A stretch of 64,000 nt of DNA from Dactylosporangium fulvum (GTDB lineage Bacteria > Actinomycetota > Actinomycetes > Mycobacteriales > Micromonosporaceae): contig NZ_CP073720.1 in the NCBI RefSeq assembly GCF_025137375.1, positions 3,062,501-3,126,500 of the forward strand, written 5' to 3'. The notes below the pieces were generated by a model, which was not told the DNA's origin, ran no database searches, and saw only the letters and a list, made by a program, of their open reading frames with translations. Each line of letters opens with the position of its first letter. The first letter of the stretch is position 1. Below, piece after piece: positions 51,510-60,621 of the stretch. The position numbers and the translations under genes were made by a program.

Positions 51510-52247
51510 GTGCCGTTCACTGGTAGCCATCCCGCGGCGGTGCTGCTGCTGACGCGATGTGGTCTGGTGCCGTCCGCGATGGTCATCGGCAGTATGGTGC
51601 CTGATGCGCCGTACTATCTGCCGACGTTGGTCGATGCCGATACGACGCATTCACTGACCGGCACGCTGACCGCGGACCTCGTGCTCGGTGGGGTGCTGTT
51701 CGTGGTGTGGCACGGGCTGCTGGCTCAGTTCGCGGCCGCCGTGGCGCCGGCGCCGGTGCGCGCCCGCCTCGATCCGGCCTGGACGCAGCGGAACGGCCCG
51801 GTGACGGTGCGCGGTGTCGCGCTGGTGGCGTTGTCGTTGGTCATCGGCGCGGCAACGCACACGCTGTGGGACGCATTCACCCATCCCGGCCGCTGGGGGA
51901 CGGAACACGTCGGCTGGCTTGCCGCGCAGCAGGCCGGCATGCCGGGGTACCGGTGGGCGCAGTACGCCAGCGGTGTTCTCGGGGCGGCCGCCATCGGCGT
52001 CTGGCTGATGCGATGGTGGCGCACCACGCCGCCGACCGCCCGGCCCGGTGCCGGTCGGGCGGTGGCGGGCACAGCGTGGGCGCTCATCGTGTTCGCCGGT
52101 GTGGTCGGTGCGATGGTCGCGACGATTTCCGGTGCCGACGCCGAGTGGCCGCTGCGGATCGTGTTCTTGGCCGGGACCGGTGCGGTCGGCGGCGGGCTGG
52201 TTGCCGCTGTGCTGTGCGCCGGTTGGTCGGCCGCGCGCCGGCGCTGA
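51510..52247 (+). CDS. DUF4184-family membrane protein
   Basis: The 245-aa protein starts with MPFTGSHPAAVLLL, the diagnostic DUF4184 N-terminus, followed by VIGSMVPDAPYYL and a conserved THTLWDAFTHPGRWG motif near residue 118. Five TM segments are visible. His/Asp residues in SHPAAV, PDAPYY and HTLWDAFTH resemble the membrane-bound hydrolase YdjM-like family (metal-dependent), but no activity is established. GTG 51510 has GGAG 8 nt upstream. It stands alone between MurJ and a convergent GGDEF-EAL gene. Confidence 0.85.
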   Translation: MPFTGSHPAAVLLLTRCGLVPSAMVIGSMVPDAPYYLPTLVDADTTHSLTGTLTADLVLGGVLFVVWHGLLAQFAAAVAPAPVRARLDPAWTQRNGPVTVRGVALVALSLVIGAATHTLWDAFTHPGRWGTEHVGWLAAQQAGMPGYRWAQYASGVLGAAAIGVWLMRWWRTTPPTARPGAGRAVAGTAWALIVFAGVVGAMVATISGADAEWPLRIVFLAGTGAVGGGLVAAVLCAGWSAARRR

Positions 52248-52295
52248 AAGTACAGCGTGGGCGACCACTACGAGGCCCTTGGTTTCTGTGCCGCC

Positions 52296-54662
52296 TCAGC
52301 GGTCCGCGGCCGCCATGGCCTGCTGGCGTGCGAGCAGGCGTGACACGTCCTCGGCGGTCATGGGCTCGGCCAGGTGGTAGCCCTGGCCGAGGGTGTAGCC
52401 GAGCTCGCGGAGCACGGCCGCCTGCTCGGCGCTCTCGACCCCCTCGGCAACGGTCTCCAGGCCGAGCGCGTGGGCGAGTTGGATCACCGCGCGGGCCACC
52501 GCCTGTCGGGCGTCGGCGGCGGCCGGCCGGCCGTCGTCGATCTCGATGCCGTCGACGAACGACTTGTCCAGCTTGACGATCGCGGCCGGGAACGCGCGCA
52601 GCAGGCTCAGCGACGATTCGCCGGTACCGAAGTCGTCCAGCGCTAGGCGGATGCCCATACGGTTGAGTTCGTACAGCGTCCGGGAGACCTGCTGACCGCG
52701 GAGCACCGCCGACTCGGTCACCTCGAGCACCAGCCGCTCGCAGGGCAGCCCGCTCTCGGCGAGCGCGGCGGTCACATCGGACACGAAGTCGGGGTCGTGC
52801 AGTTGCCGCGCGGACACGTTCGGTCCCGCCTTGTGCAGCGCGTCCGGCCCGAACTCGGACAACCACGCGGCCGCCTGGCGGCAGGTCTCGCGCAGCACGA
52901 ACCGGCCCAGTGGCACGATCAGGCCGGTCCGTTCGGCGGCCGGGATGAACTCGGCCGGGCCGACGACGCCGCGGGTCGGGTGATGCCACCGGACCAACGC
53001 CTCGACACCGATCACCCGGTTGTCGTCCAGCCGCTGGATCGGCTGGTAGACCACGCGGAACTCGTTGTTGTCCAGGGCCCGCCGCAGCTCGCCCCCGAGC
53101 TGCATGTGTGCCAGGACGGGCTCTCCCATGCCGTCCACGTACCGCACGAAGCTCGCCTTGCCGCGCTGCTTGGCCGTGTACATCGCGACGTCGGCGTCCC
53201 GCAGCACCGAGTCGACGGTCGCGCCGGGCGTGGCGTCGGCGATGCCGATGCTGGCCTGCACCAGCAGGCGGTGCTCGCTGATCGGGTTGTTGAGCGCGGC
53301 CAGCAGCCGGCCGGCCAACTCCTCGGGATCGGCGTCGGCGCCGGTGAGCAGTACCGCGAACTCGTCGCCACCGACCCGCACCGGCAGGCCGTCAGTGCCG
53401 ACCTCGGCGCGCAGCAGTTGCGCGATCGAGACGAGCAGCCGGTCGCCGACGCCATGGCCGAGCAGATCATTGACGGTCTTGAAGTCGTCCAGGTCGACGA
53501 GGAGCACCGACGCCCGTCCCGTCGTGGCCAGGACGGTCGTGAGCCGGTCCCGGAACAGCGCCCGGTTGGCCAGCCCGGTGAGGCCGTCGTGGCTGACCTC
53601 GTACTGCAGCCGCTCCTCCTGGACCCGCGCGTCGCGAAGCAGCCGGGCGTTCTCCCGGAAGGCGATGAACTGCCGGACCGTGACCAGCGCGGTCACCATC
53701 ACGGCAGCGATCACGACCACGCGACCCGGCCAGCGCAGCGGCGCGCCGAACGCGACCGCGACCAGCGGTACGTCGACCGCCGTCACGGCCAAATAGGGCA
53801 ACAGCACGCCGCCGCGGGCCGTGTCGTGGCGAAACCCGAGTTCGGCGCGCCACTGAGCGGCAACGCCGAGGGTGGCCAGCACCGGGGTCAGCGGCATCAC
53901 GATCGCCTGGGCGGGGACACCCGCGGCGTACCCGAACCGCACCGCCAGCACGGCGACGGCCCCGGCGGTGACGCCCCCGCTGGCCGCGATGAGCCGTATC
54001 GCGGCGCCGTCGACGGGGCCGCCCGCAATGTACGACACCTTCGTCGCGGCGCCGACCGCAACCAGGAACGCGAGCCCGACCAGCACCATCGCCTGCCGGC
54101 TCCATGGCTCGTGGGCGGACAGCATCGGGGCCAGCCCGACGTACCACAACACGGCCGTACAGCCGAGGAACGCGATCGTGCGGTCCAGCAACGTGCGCCA
54201 CCACTCGACGCCCCCGGTCGCGACAACCGGCACCCGGGCCACCGCCCAGATGGCGATACCGAACCCGATCGCCACGCAGGCCGCGGCCGGCACCGGCATG
54301 CTGCGCACATGGGCCTGGGCGGCGTGCGTCAGCATGTCCACCGCAAGCCAGCCGTAACCGATCGTGATCGCAGCCATGGCGACGAGCACGGCGCGCCAGA
54401 ATCGTCGGGCGACGGGGTCGAGGTCGCAGCTGCGGGACATGTGACGGACGGACGCGGTCGCGAGCACGCCGCCGATCGGGACGAATATGTACGCGAACGC
54501 CTCGGTGCCGACACCGGCGGTGAGGTACGCCACGCACCAGGCGGTGCCGAGGGCGGCAACCCCGGCGGTGGCCCACACATACCGCCGGGCGGCCTTGTTC
54601 ACCGCCGTGCCGGCGACATCGACCGCGGGGCTCGCCGTCGACCGAAGCGCCTCCCGCGTCAC
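52296..54662 (-). CDS. Membrane GGDEF-EAL c-di-GMP turnover protein
   Basis: The 788-aa protein has about ten N-terminal TM segments (residues 30-325, MASE-like sensor), then a GGDEF domain with intact RVGGDEF near 429 and an EAL domain with GVEALVRWHHP near 550, NVSARQL, EVTESAVL, DDFGTGESSLS, KLDKSF and the AEGVE motif. The Tyr of the DDFGTGYSSL loop is replaced by Glu, but the metal ligands remain. It may therefore both make and hydrolyse c-di-GMP, as in actinobacterial CdgB/RmdB-type proteins. It is a single-gene unit facing a 500-bp gene-poor gap. Confidence 0.92.
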   Translation of the reverse strand: MTREALRSTASPAVDVAGTAVNKAARRYVWATAGVAALGTAWCVAYLTAGVGTEAFAYIFVPIGGVLATASVRHMSRSCDLDPVARRFWRAVLVAMAAITIGYGWLAVDMLTHAAQAHVRSMPVPAAACVAIGFGIAIWAVARVPVVATGGVEWWRTLLDRTIAFLGCTAVLWYVGLAPMLSAHEPWSRQAMVLVGLAFLVAVGAATKVSYIAGGPVDGAAIRLIAASGGVTAGAVAVLAVRFGYAAGVPAQAIVMPLTPVLATLGVAAQWRAELGFRHDTARGGVLLPYLAVTAVDVPLVAVAFGAPLRWPGRVVVIAAVMVTALVTVRQFIAFRENARLLRDARVQEERLQYEVSHDGLTGLANRALFRDRLTTVLATTGRASVLLVDLDDFKTVNDLLGHGVGDRLLVSIAQLLRAEVGTDGLPVRVGGDEFAVLLTGADADPEELAGRLLAALNNPISEHRLLVQASIGIADATPGATVDSVLRDADVAMYTAKQRGKASFVRYVDGMGEPVLAHMQLGGELRRALDNNEFRVVYQPIQRLDDNRVIGVEALVRWHHPTRGVVGPAEFIPAAERTGLIVPLGRFVLRETCRQAAAWLSEFGPDALHKAGPNVSARQLHDPDFVSDVTAALAESGLPCERLVLEVTESAVLRGQQVSRTLYELNRMGIRLALDDFGTGESSLSLLRAFPAAIVKLDKSFVDGIEIDDGRPAAADARQAVARAVIQLAHALGLETVAEGVESAEQAAVLRELGYTLGQGYHLAEPMTAEDVSRLLARQQAMAAADR

Positions 54663-55158
54663 GGGCCTGACAATATCCTGTCCGTTGTGTACGGGATCTC
54701 ACCCGAACGCTTGGAGTTCACCGATGTGCGCACTGCGCTGCCAGCCGGTTGGCGGCAGGCGCACGATCGTCGGCGGCTCGGTTCGTACCACAGCAGGCGA
54801 GGCCTCGTGGCGGGTCGGCGTGGCGGCTGCCGTGCTGCGTTGGGCGGTGACCCCTGCGGAGTCACCTTGCCGTCACGCCGACCCGCACCACGTTTACCGT
54901 GCCGCCAGCACCCGGCGGGTATCGATCGGTGTGAGTTTCGAAATGCTGCAACAGCATCGGCCGAATGGGGGAGCGGTTCCGGGTGGTGTCGGCGGACCAT
55001 CCGACGGGTGCGGGCCGCCGCCACGGGCAGCGCGTCGATCGAGGCGGGCTGGCCGACCACGACCCGGACGCGGTAGGCGACCTTGCCGAACAGGGCGCGC
55101 AGCTTGGCCACGGTGTTGGGCGGGGCCGCGTCATGCGGCCGTTACCGTCCGGGGCTGG
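54663..55158. other. Gene-poor region between GGDEF-EAL gene and PucR remnant
   Basis: About 500 bp with no gene I can support. A 150-codon minus-strand frame (54659-55111) has no recognisable motif or ribosome-binding site and becomes Arg/Pro-rich. A small perfect hairpin ATGCTG-CAA-CAGCAT lies near 54943. The region probably includes debris of the truncated PucR locus and the promoter of the GGDEF-EAL gene. Confidence 0.5.
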
Positions 55159-55659
55159 TCAGCCCGCCCGCAGGGCGAGCAGCAGTTGCAGGTGGCAGAC
55201 CAGGCGTTCGACCCGGTCGGCGAGGTTGATGCCGCTCACCGCTCTCGCTCGGCGGATCTGGTAACGAAGCGTGTTCGGATGGATGTGCGGCTCCGTGGCG
55301 GCGGCACGCACATCTCCCATCGCGTCCAGGCAGGCCAGCAGCGACCGAGCCAGCTCCGTTCCGTATGTGCGATCGTGCTCGACGAGCGCGGTGATCACCG
55401 GGTCGCGCAGTTGCGCGTTCGCTTCGAGGAGGCTGAGCAGCTCGCTGAGCAGGATCTCCGCACGCAGGTTCGCGATCGTCCCCACATCGTGATCCGGAGT
55501 GTGCGCCATCGCGGCGAGCACTCGGTCGGCTTCCGAACGTGACGTGGCGACGTCATCGAGGGCGCGGACCGGCGAACCGACACCCACCTGGACCCGGATG
55601 CCGGCGCGCCGCCGCAGGACGGCGACGATGGCCTCCGCGAGCGCGATCAGCGCGATGCC
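55159..55659 (-). pseudogene. PucR/CdaR-type regulator, 5'-truncated
   Basis: The frame encodes the end of a CdaR GGDEF-like domain (VQVGVGSPVRALDDVATSRSEADRVLAA) and a complete PucR C-terminal HTH (HIHPNTLRYQIRRARAVSGINLADRVERLVCHLQLLLALR). Whole regulators are 380-550 aa; here only about 165 codons remain. The reading frame begins immediately after the TAA of the upstream histidine kinase, in the same frame, with no start codon or ribosome-binding site in front. A GTG at 55587 could give a 142-aa fragment, but the sensory domain is gone. Probably a deletion remnant. Confidence 0.75.
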
Positions 55660-56841
55660 TTAACGGCGCCGGACGTCGGCGGCTGTCGGCCCGTCCACGT
55701 CGAGCGGGAACAGGGCCTCGACACGCAGGCCGCCGCCGGGGTGGGCCTGTGCGGTGAGGTGGGCGGCGTGCGCGAGCGCAATGGCGCGCACGATGGACAG
55801 GCCCAGGCCGTGGTGGCCGTCGTCGGCGACGCGGTGCAGGCGTTGGAACGGCTCGAAGAGCCGGTCGACCTGCTCGGGCGGCACGGGGGCGCCGGTGTTG
55901 GCCACGATGAGGCGGGCGTGGCCGTCGATGGCGCGGACGCTCACCTCGACGGTGCCGCCGGGCTCGTTGTAGTGGATGGCGTTGTCGAGCAGGTTCGCCA
56001 CGAGCCGGGCCAGCAGCATCCGGTCGCCGAGGGTCGTGGTCGGGCGGATCACGGCCTCGACCCGCAGGTCGTGCCGCTCGAGCTCGGCGGACCGCTCGGC
56101 CAGCGCCGCGGTGACCACGTCGTCGAGGTGGACCGGCTCGCCCTCGTCGCGGGCCGACTCGCTGCCGGCGAGCGTCAGCAGCGACTCCAGCAGCTCGCCC
56201 CGGTGCCGGTTGACCGCGAGCAGTTGCTCGAAGTTGGCGCGGTACGACTCCACGGTGGCGCCGGGGTCGATGAGCGACTCCTCCAACAGGGCATGCTCCA
56301 CGGTGAGCGGCGTGCGCAGTTCGTGGGCGGCGTTGGCGACGAACCGCTTGTGCCCGTCGAGGGCGACCTCGAGCCGCCCGAGCAGTCCGTCGATGGTGTC
56401 GGCGAGGTCCTTGAACTCGTCGCGGTGACCGGTCAGCGCGAGCCGTTCGTGGACGTTGCGGCCGGAGATCCGCTGCAGCGACCCGGTCATCGTGCGGATC
56501 GGGCGCAGCATCCGTCCGGCGATCAGCCAGCCGAAGCCGAGCGACAGCGGCACCATGAGCAGCAGCGCGGCGCCGGGCACGATGAGCACCTGGTCGGGGA
56601 AGGAGTCGGGGTCGGTGAGAGGGTCGGTGAGGGGATCGATGAGGGGGTCGGCGCGAACCGCGTCGCGGTCGGGTGGCGGCACCGGCGGTGCCACCGGGAT
56701 GCCGGGCAGCGCGATCGTCCGGTCGGGCGGCAGGGTGCGGGCCAGGCTGGCGACGAGGATCAGCAGCACGGCGCCGGAGATGAGGGTCACGAGGCTGTAC
56801 AGCAGTGTCAGCCGCCACCGCAGCCGGTTCGTGGGGCGCAC
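55660..56841 (-). CDS. Two-component sensor histidine kinase (HisKA/HAMP)
   Basis: The 393-aa kinase has TM1 (residues 10-34), a short external loop with a PDPLIDPLTDPLTDP repeat, TM2 (about 95-118), HAMP (RMLRPIRTMTGSLQRISG), HisKA with His173 in NAAHELRTPLT, and HATPase with NLLDNAIHYNEPGG and GHHGLGLSIV. GTG 56841 lies 5 bp beyond the regulator stop. The tail ends exactly where the PucR remnant begins, so its extreme C-terminus could derive from that rearrangement. With the OmpR regulator it probably controls the divergent ABC transporter. Confidence 0.88.
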   Translation of the reverse strand: MRPTNRLRWRLTLLYSLVTLISGAVLLILVASLARTLPPDRTIALPGIPVAPPVPPPDRDAVRADPLIDPLTDPLTDPDSFPDQVLIVPGAALLLMVPLSLGFGWLIAGRMLRPIRTMTGSLQRISGRNVHERLALTGHRDEFKDLADTIDGLLGRLEVALDGHKRFVANAAHELRTPLTVEHALLEESLIDPGATVESYRANFEQLLAVNRHRGELLESLLTLAGSESARDEGEPVHLDDVVTAALAERSAELERHDLRVEAVIRPTTTLGDRMLLARLVANLLDNAIHYNEPGGTVEVSVRAIDGHARLIVANTGAPVPPEQVDRLFEPFQRLHRVADDGHHGLGLSIVRAIALAHAAHLTAQAHPGGGLRVEALFPLDVDGPTAADVRRR

Positions 56842-56846
56842 GGCGC

Positions 56847-57500
56847 TCAGATCCGGTAGCCGGCGCGGGCGACGGTCTCGATGAGCGGCGGGTCGCCGAG
56901 CTTCGCCCGCAGCCGGTTGATGGTGGCCTTCACCGTGGTGGTGAACGGGTCGGCGGCCTCGTCCCAGACCCGGTCGAGCAGCTCCTCGGCCGACACGACC
57001 CGGCCCCGGCCGGCCAACAGGTACTCCAGCACGGCGAACTCCTTCGGGCTGAGCGGCAGGCGCGCGCCGGCCCGGGCGGCGACCCGCTGCGCAGGGTCCA
57101 GCCGCAGGTCGCCGTGGACGAGCACGGGCGGGACGGCCGGGCGGGTGCGGCGGCCGACGGCCCGGATCCGGGCGACCAGCTCCGCGTAGGCGAACGGCTT
57201 CGGCAGGTAGTCGTCGGCGCCCAGGCCGAGTCCCTCGACCCGCTGGGCGACGGTGCCCGAGGCGGTCAGCATGAGCACCCGGCTGGGCGACTCCCGGGCG
57301 ACGAGCGCGCGGCACACCTCGTCGCCGTGGACGGTGGGCAGGTCCCGGTCGAGCACGACGACGTCGTAGTCGACGACGTCCGTGCGCTCCAGCGCGGCCG
57401 CGCCGTCGTAGGCGACGTCGACGGCCATGCCCTCCCGCCGCAGCACCCGCGCGACCGAGTCGGCGAGCTGCTTCTGGTCCTCGACCACCAGCACCCTCAC
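56847..57500 (-). CDS. OmpR/PhoB-family response regulator
   Basis: The 217-aa protein has a receiver domain with Glu-Asp at residues 7-8, phospho-acceptor Asp51 (VVLDRDLP), Thr in MLTASG and Lys in YLPKPF near 101. The C-terminal winged helix (LPLSPKEFAVLEYLLAGRGRVVSAEELLDRVW, FTTTVKATINRLRAKLG, GYRI) is of the OmpR type. GTG 57500 begins the regulator-kinase operon. Tandem GGTCACAG repeats just upstream are candidate binding sites. Confidence 0.92.
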   Translation of the reverse strand: MRVLVVEDQKQLADSVARVLRREGMAVDVAYDGAAALERTDVVDYDVVVLDRDLPTVHGDEVCRALVARESPSRVLMLTASGTVAQRVEGLGLGADDYLPKPFAYAELVARIRAVGRRTRPAVPPVLVHGDLRLDPAQRVAARAGARLPLSPKEFAVLEYLLAGRGRVVSAEELLDRVWDEAADPFTTTVKATINRLRAKLGDPPLIETVARAGYRI

Positions 57501-57523
57501 CGCGTCGAGCCTAGCCGCGGCGC

Positions 57524-57564
57524 GGTCACAGCCTGGTCACAGTCGCGCGGACCGTGCTGTGACC
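57524..57564. promoter_or_regulatory. Candidate OmpR-type binding repeats in divergent promoter
   Basis: GGTCACAG at 57524-57531 and again at 57535-57542 (11-bp period, one helical turn), with an inverted CTGTGACC at 57557-57564. Tandem half-sites with this period are typical for OmpR/PhoB dimers. They lie between the regulator gene and the ABC transporter genes. Confidence 0.6.
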
Positions 57565-57612
57565 GGGCGTCGACTACAACTGCCGTCGACCTCACCAGAC
57601 GGGAGAGCATCC

Positions 57613-58467
57613 ATGACAGCCGTCATCGAGACGGAGCAGCTGAGCAAACGGTACGGGAGGAAGACCGCCCTGTCCGAGTGCACCCTCCGGGTGCCGGCGG
57701 GGCAGATCGTGGGGCTGGTCGGGCCCAACGGGGCCGGCAAGTCCACGCTGCTGTCGCTGACGTGTGGGCTCATCGCGCCCAGCGAGGGCCGCATCGAGGT
57801 GCTCGGCGCGCCGCCGGCCGGTAGCGCCGCGCAGTTGGCGCGGGTCGGCTTCGTCGCGCAGGACGCGCCGGTCTACGCGGGCCTGTCGGTCGCCGAGCAC
57901 CTGACGCTCGGCGCGCGGCTGAACCCGAGCTGGGACCGGGCGCTGGCGCGGCGGCGCATCGAGCGGCTGGGCCTGGACCCGGCGCAGAAGGCGGGCCGGC
58001 TCTCCGGCGGCCAGCGCGCCCAACTGGCCCTGACCGTCGCCGCGGCCAAGCGCGGCGACTTGCTGATCCTCGACGAGCCGGTCGCGTCGCTGGACCCGAT
58101 CGCGCGCCGGGCGTTCATGCACGACCTGCTGTCGTTCGTCGACGAGCTCGGGGTGAGCGTCGTGCTGTCCTCGCACCTGCTGAGCGACCTGTCCCAGGTC
58201 TGCGACCACCTGGTCGTGCTGGCCGGCGGGCGGGTGCAGGTCGCCGGTGACGTCACCGAGCTGCTGTCGGTGCACCACCGGCTGCGGGTGGACGGCGGCG
58301 GTCTCGACGGGCGGCTGCCGGCCACGGCGCGGGTCGTGCACACCGAGCGCACGGTCGCGGGCAGCACGGCGATCGTCCGCTCGACGGAGCCGATCCCCGG
58401 CGCCGAGCGTGCGGACCTGGAGGACGTCGGCCTGGCGTACATGATGGCGATGGAGGCACAGCGATGA
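57613..58467 (+). CDS. ABC transporter ATP-binding protein
   Basis: The 284-aa ATPase has Walker A GPNGAGKSTL at residues 37-46, Q-loop FVAQDAPVYAG, signature LSGGQRAQL near 134 and Walker B DLLILDEPVASLDP, with the H-loop SSHLLSDLSQ. GGGAGAG lies 5 nt before the ATG. It overlaps the permease gene by ATGA. The pair is divergent from an OmpR/HK system, an arrangement typical of two-component-controlled drug or peptide exporters. The substrate is unknown. Confidence 0.92.
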   Translation: MTAVIETEQLSKRYGRKTALSECTLRVPAGQIVGLVGPNGAGKSTLLSLTCGLIAPSEGRIEVLGAPPAGSAAQLARVGFVAQDAPVYAGLSVAEHLTLGARLNPSWDRALARRRIERLGLDPAQKAGRLSGGQRAQLALTVAAAKRGDLLILDEPVASLDPIARRAFMHDLLSFVDELGVSVVLSSHLLSDLSQVCDHLVVLAGGRVQVAGDVTELLSVHHRLRVDGGGLDGRLPATARVVHTERTVAGSTAIVRSTEPIPGAERADLEDVGLAYMMAMEAQR

Positions 58468-59459
58468 TCTGGCTCACCTGGCGGCAGCTGCGCACGCAGC
58501 TCCTCGTCGCGGCGATCGGGCTGGCGGTGCTCGCGGCCTACCTGGTCTACCTCGGCGTCCGCATCCGGCACGACTACACCGTCGACGTGGTCAACTGCGT
58601 GCCGAGCGACTGCGACAACACCCGGCGGCTGTTCGCCGACCGCTACGTCGCGCCGGTCTCGCTGCTCGGCCTGCTGCTGCTCGCCCTGCCGGGGCTCATC
58701 GGCGCCTTCTGGGGCGCGCCGCTGGTGGCCCGGGAGCTGGAGACCAGGACCGACCTGCTGGTATGGAACCAGAGCGTCACCCGCGGCCGGTGGCTCGCGG
58801 TGAAGCTGGTGCTGGTCGGCGCCGCGGCAGTCGCGGTCACCGCGGCGTTGAGTCTGCTGCTCACGTGGAACGCGAGTCGCTACGACCAGTGGGCCGGCGA
58901 CCGGTTCGCCGCGCTGAGTTTCGCCGCACGCAACGTGGTTCCGCTGGGCTACGCCGCGTTCGCGTTCGTCCTCGGTGTGCTCGTCGGGCTCCTGGTGCGC
59001 CGCACGGTGCCGGCCATGGCGATCACACTCGGCGTGTTCGCGGTCCTACAGATCGTGGTGCCCATGGCGATCCGCTCCCACATCTTGCCGCCGGTCACCA
59101 ACACCGTGCAGTTCACCGCCGACGCGATGCAACACGCCCGGGGTTTCGGCATCAACCCCGACACCGGGGCCGGCGTCCACGGTTACGTCATGCCGGGCAC
59201 GTGGCCGATGCAGTCGCTGAGCAGGGTGTACAACGCGGACGGCACGCCCTACACGGGTACGCAGGCCCGCCAGTGCATGACCGGCGACTTCGGCAAGGAC
59301 ATGGAGTGCGTGGAGCGGCAGAACCTCCACTTCTCGTACACGTACCAGCCCGGCAGCCGCTACTGGCCGTTCCAGTGGATCGAGCTGTCGGCGTACACGC
59401 TCCTGGCCCTGCTCCTGGCCGGCTACGCCTTCTGGTGGATCCGCCGCAGGGCCGGCTGA
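58464..59459 (+). CDS. ABC transporter permease
   Basis: The 331-aa membrane subunit has six TM segments and a large extracytoplasmic loop of about 95 residues between TM5 and TM6 (TNTVQFTADAMQHARG to QPGSRYWPF) with three cysteines (VNCVPSDC in the first loop, RQCMTG and MECVERQ in the large loop). The coupling segment VARELETRTDLLVWNQSVTRGRW is characteristic of ABC-2-like permeases of actinobacteria. It is the export partner of the preceding ATPase. Confidence 0.88.
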   Translation: MIWLTWRQLRTQLLVAAIGLAVLAAYLVYLGVRIRHDYTVDVVNCVPSDCDNTRRLFADRYVAPVSLLGLLLLALPGLIGAFWGAPLVARELETRTDLLVWNQSVTRGRWLAVKLVLVGAAAVAVTAALSLLLTWNASRYDQWAGDRFAALSFAARNVVPLGYAAFAFVLGVLVGLLVRRTVPAMAITLGVFAVLQIVVPMAIRSHILPPVTNTVQFTADAMQHARGFGINPDTGAGVHGYVMPGTWPMQSLSRVYNADGTPYTGTQARQCMTGDFGKDMECVERQNLHFSYTYQPGSRYWPFQWIELSAYTLLALLLAGYAFWWIRRRAG

Positions 59460-59544
59460 CCCGGCTTTCCGGCAGCAGCACGATGGATCATCCCGCAAGC
59501 CTCGCCGAACAACGGGCCGGAGGGTAAGGAAACAGTAAGTCCGG

Positions 59545-60591
59545 ATGCCAACAATGACCGGCATGCACGACACGCGCAGCGATCCACCCCGCCCGGAGGG
59601 GCTCATGACACCGGCCGAGTTCGTCGCGGCGCTCGCCGCGCTGCGAGGCTGGTCCGGGTTGACGTACCGGCAGCTGGCCGCGAAGGCGCGAGCCTCCGGC
59701 GACGTGATGCCCTCGAGCACGATCGCCGCCGCGCTGAGCCGGCCGAGCCTGCCGCGGGCCGAGCTCGTGGCCGCGTTCGTGCGGGCCTGCGGGATCGACG
59801 ACGACACCACGCAGCGGTGGTTGGCCGCCCGTCAGCGCCTCGCCGCTGCCGCCGCCGTGCCGGGCCCAGTTCCTGAGTCGGCCACCGGTTCGGACATCGG
59901 GTCGGTCACGCCGGTGCCAGCGACCGAGTCGCCCACGGAGCCCACGGAGCCCACCGTGGCCATGGCGCCCACGGCGCCCACGGTGGCCGGGCCGTGCGGG
60001 ACCGGGCGGCCCGGCCACCGTGGGTGGTACACGATCACCGCAGCGACGCTGCTGCTGGTGGCCGTCGTTGTCATCGCCCTGCTCCTCGCCGGCGGGCGGC
60101 ACCCGGGTGAACCTACCGATGGGTGGTACCGCATCAAACCCGCCCACATCGAAGACCGCGACCTCTGCCTAGGCGAGGGCCGGGAACGCAACCACCACAC
60201 TGACCGGCCCCTGGCCGTCCAGCGGCCCTGCGCCGGAGTCGTCCCGGACACCTACCTGCACCGCGTCGGCGTGGGCGTGTACGAGATCCAGTGGCACGAT
60301 CCGGTCAACGGCACCGGCTGCCTGACCGTCGACGAGGCATTCACCGGCGACGGCGCGCTGGTGGCGCCGGCCGACTGTGTCGGCGCGGCCCACCAGCGGT
60401 TCCTGCTCGAGGCTATGGACACCCCCGTTCGCGGTGCCTTCCGGCTCCGCCCGGTCCATAGCGGCCTGTGCATCGGCATCCTCGGCGGCCCGGCCGACGT
60501 CGACGCCGGCGCCGAGGCTGTGCAGACGCATTGCACCGGCGCCGCCGACCAGCAGTTCCTGATCCGGCCGGCCGCCCGGGCCGGCCGCTGA
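59545..60591 (+). CDS. HTH (XRE-like)-TM-ricin-type lectin fusion protein
   Basis: The 348-aa protein runs from a cytoplasmic helix-turn-helix (AEFVAALAALRGWSGLTYRQLAAKARA to STIAAALSRPSLPRAELVAAFVRACG, residues 24-85), through a Pro/Thr/Glu-rich linker with imperfect tandem repeats (SPTEPTEPTV, MAPTAPTV) and one TM segment (about 165-187), to an external beta-trefoil-like domain with QxW-like ends (HQRFLLEA, DQQFLIRP) and several cysteines. This topology suggests a one-protein surface sensor or anchored nucleoid factor that binds glycans outside. ATG 59545 is chosen; ATG 59563 is possible. Confidence 0.8.
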   Translation: MPTMTGMHDTRSDPPRPEGLMTPAEFVAALAALRGWSGLTYRQLAAKARASGDVMPSSTIAAALSRPSLPRAELVAAFVRACGIDDDTTQRWLAARQRLAAAAAVPGPVPESATGSDIGSVTPVPATESPTEPTEPTVAMAPTAPTVAGPCGTGRPGHRGWYTITAATLLLVAVVVIALLLAGGRHPGEPTDGWYRIKPAHIEDRDLCLGEGRERNHHTDRPLAVQRPCAGVVPDTYLHRVGVGVYEIQWHDPVNGTGCLTVDEAFTGDGALVAPADCVGAAHQRFLLEAMDTPVRGAFRLRPVHSGLCIGILGGPADVDAGAEAVQTHCTGAADQQFLIRPAARAGR

Positions 60592-60621
60592 CCAGGACCT
60601 CGCCGTTCGGCGGTCACGGAC

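Noticed and set aside
52797-55076. 759-codon plus-strand frame
   Set aside because: Antisense of the GGDEF-EAL gene, with His/Arg/Asp-rich composition and no domain; the minus-strand protein has complete GGDEF and EAL motifs.
54659-55111. 150-codon minus-strand frame in the gap before the PucR remnant
   Set aside because: No recognisable motif or ribosome-binding site, Arg/Pro-rich tail, and competing frames on both strands.
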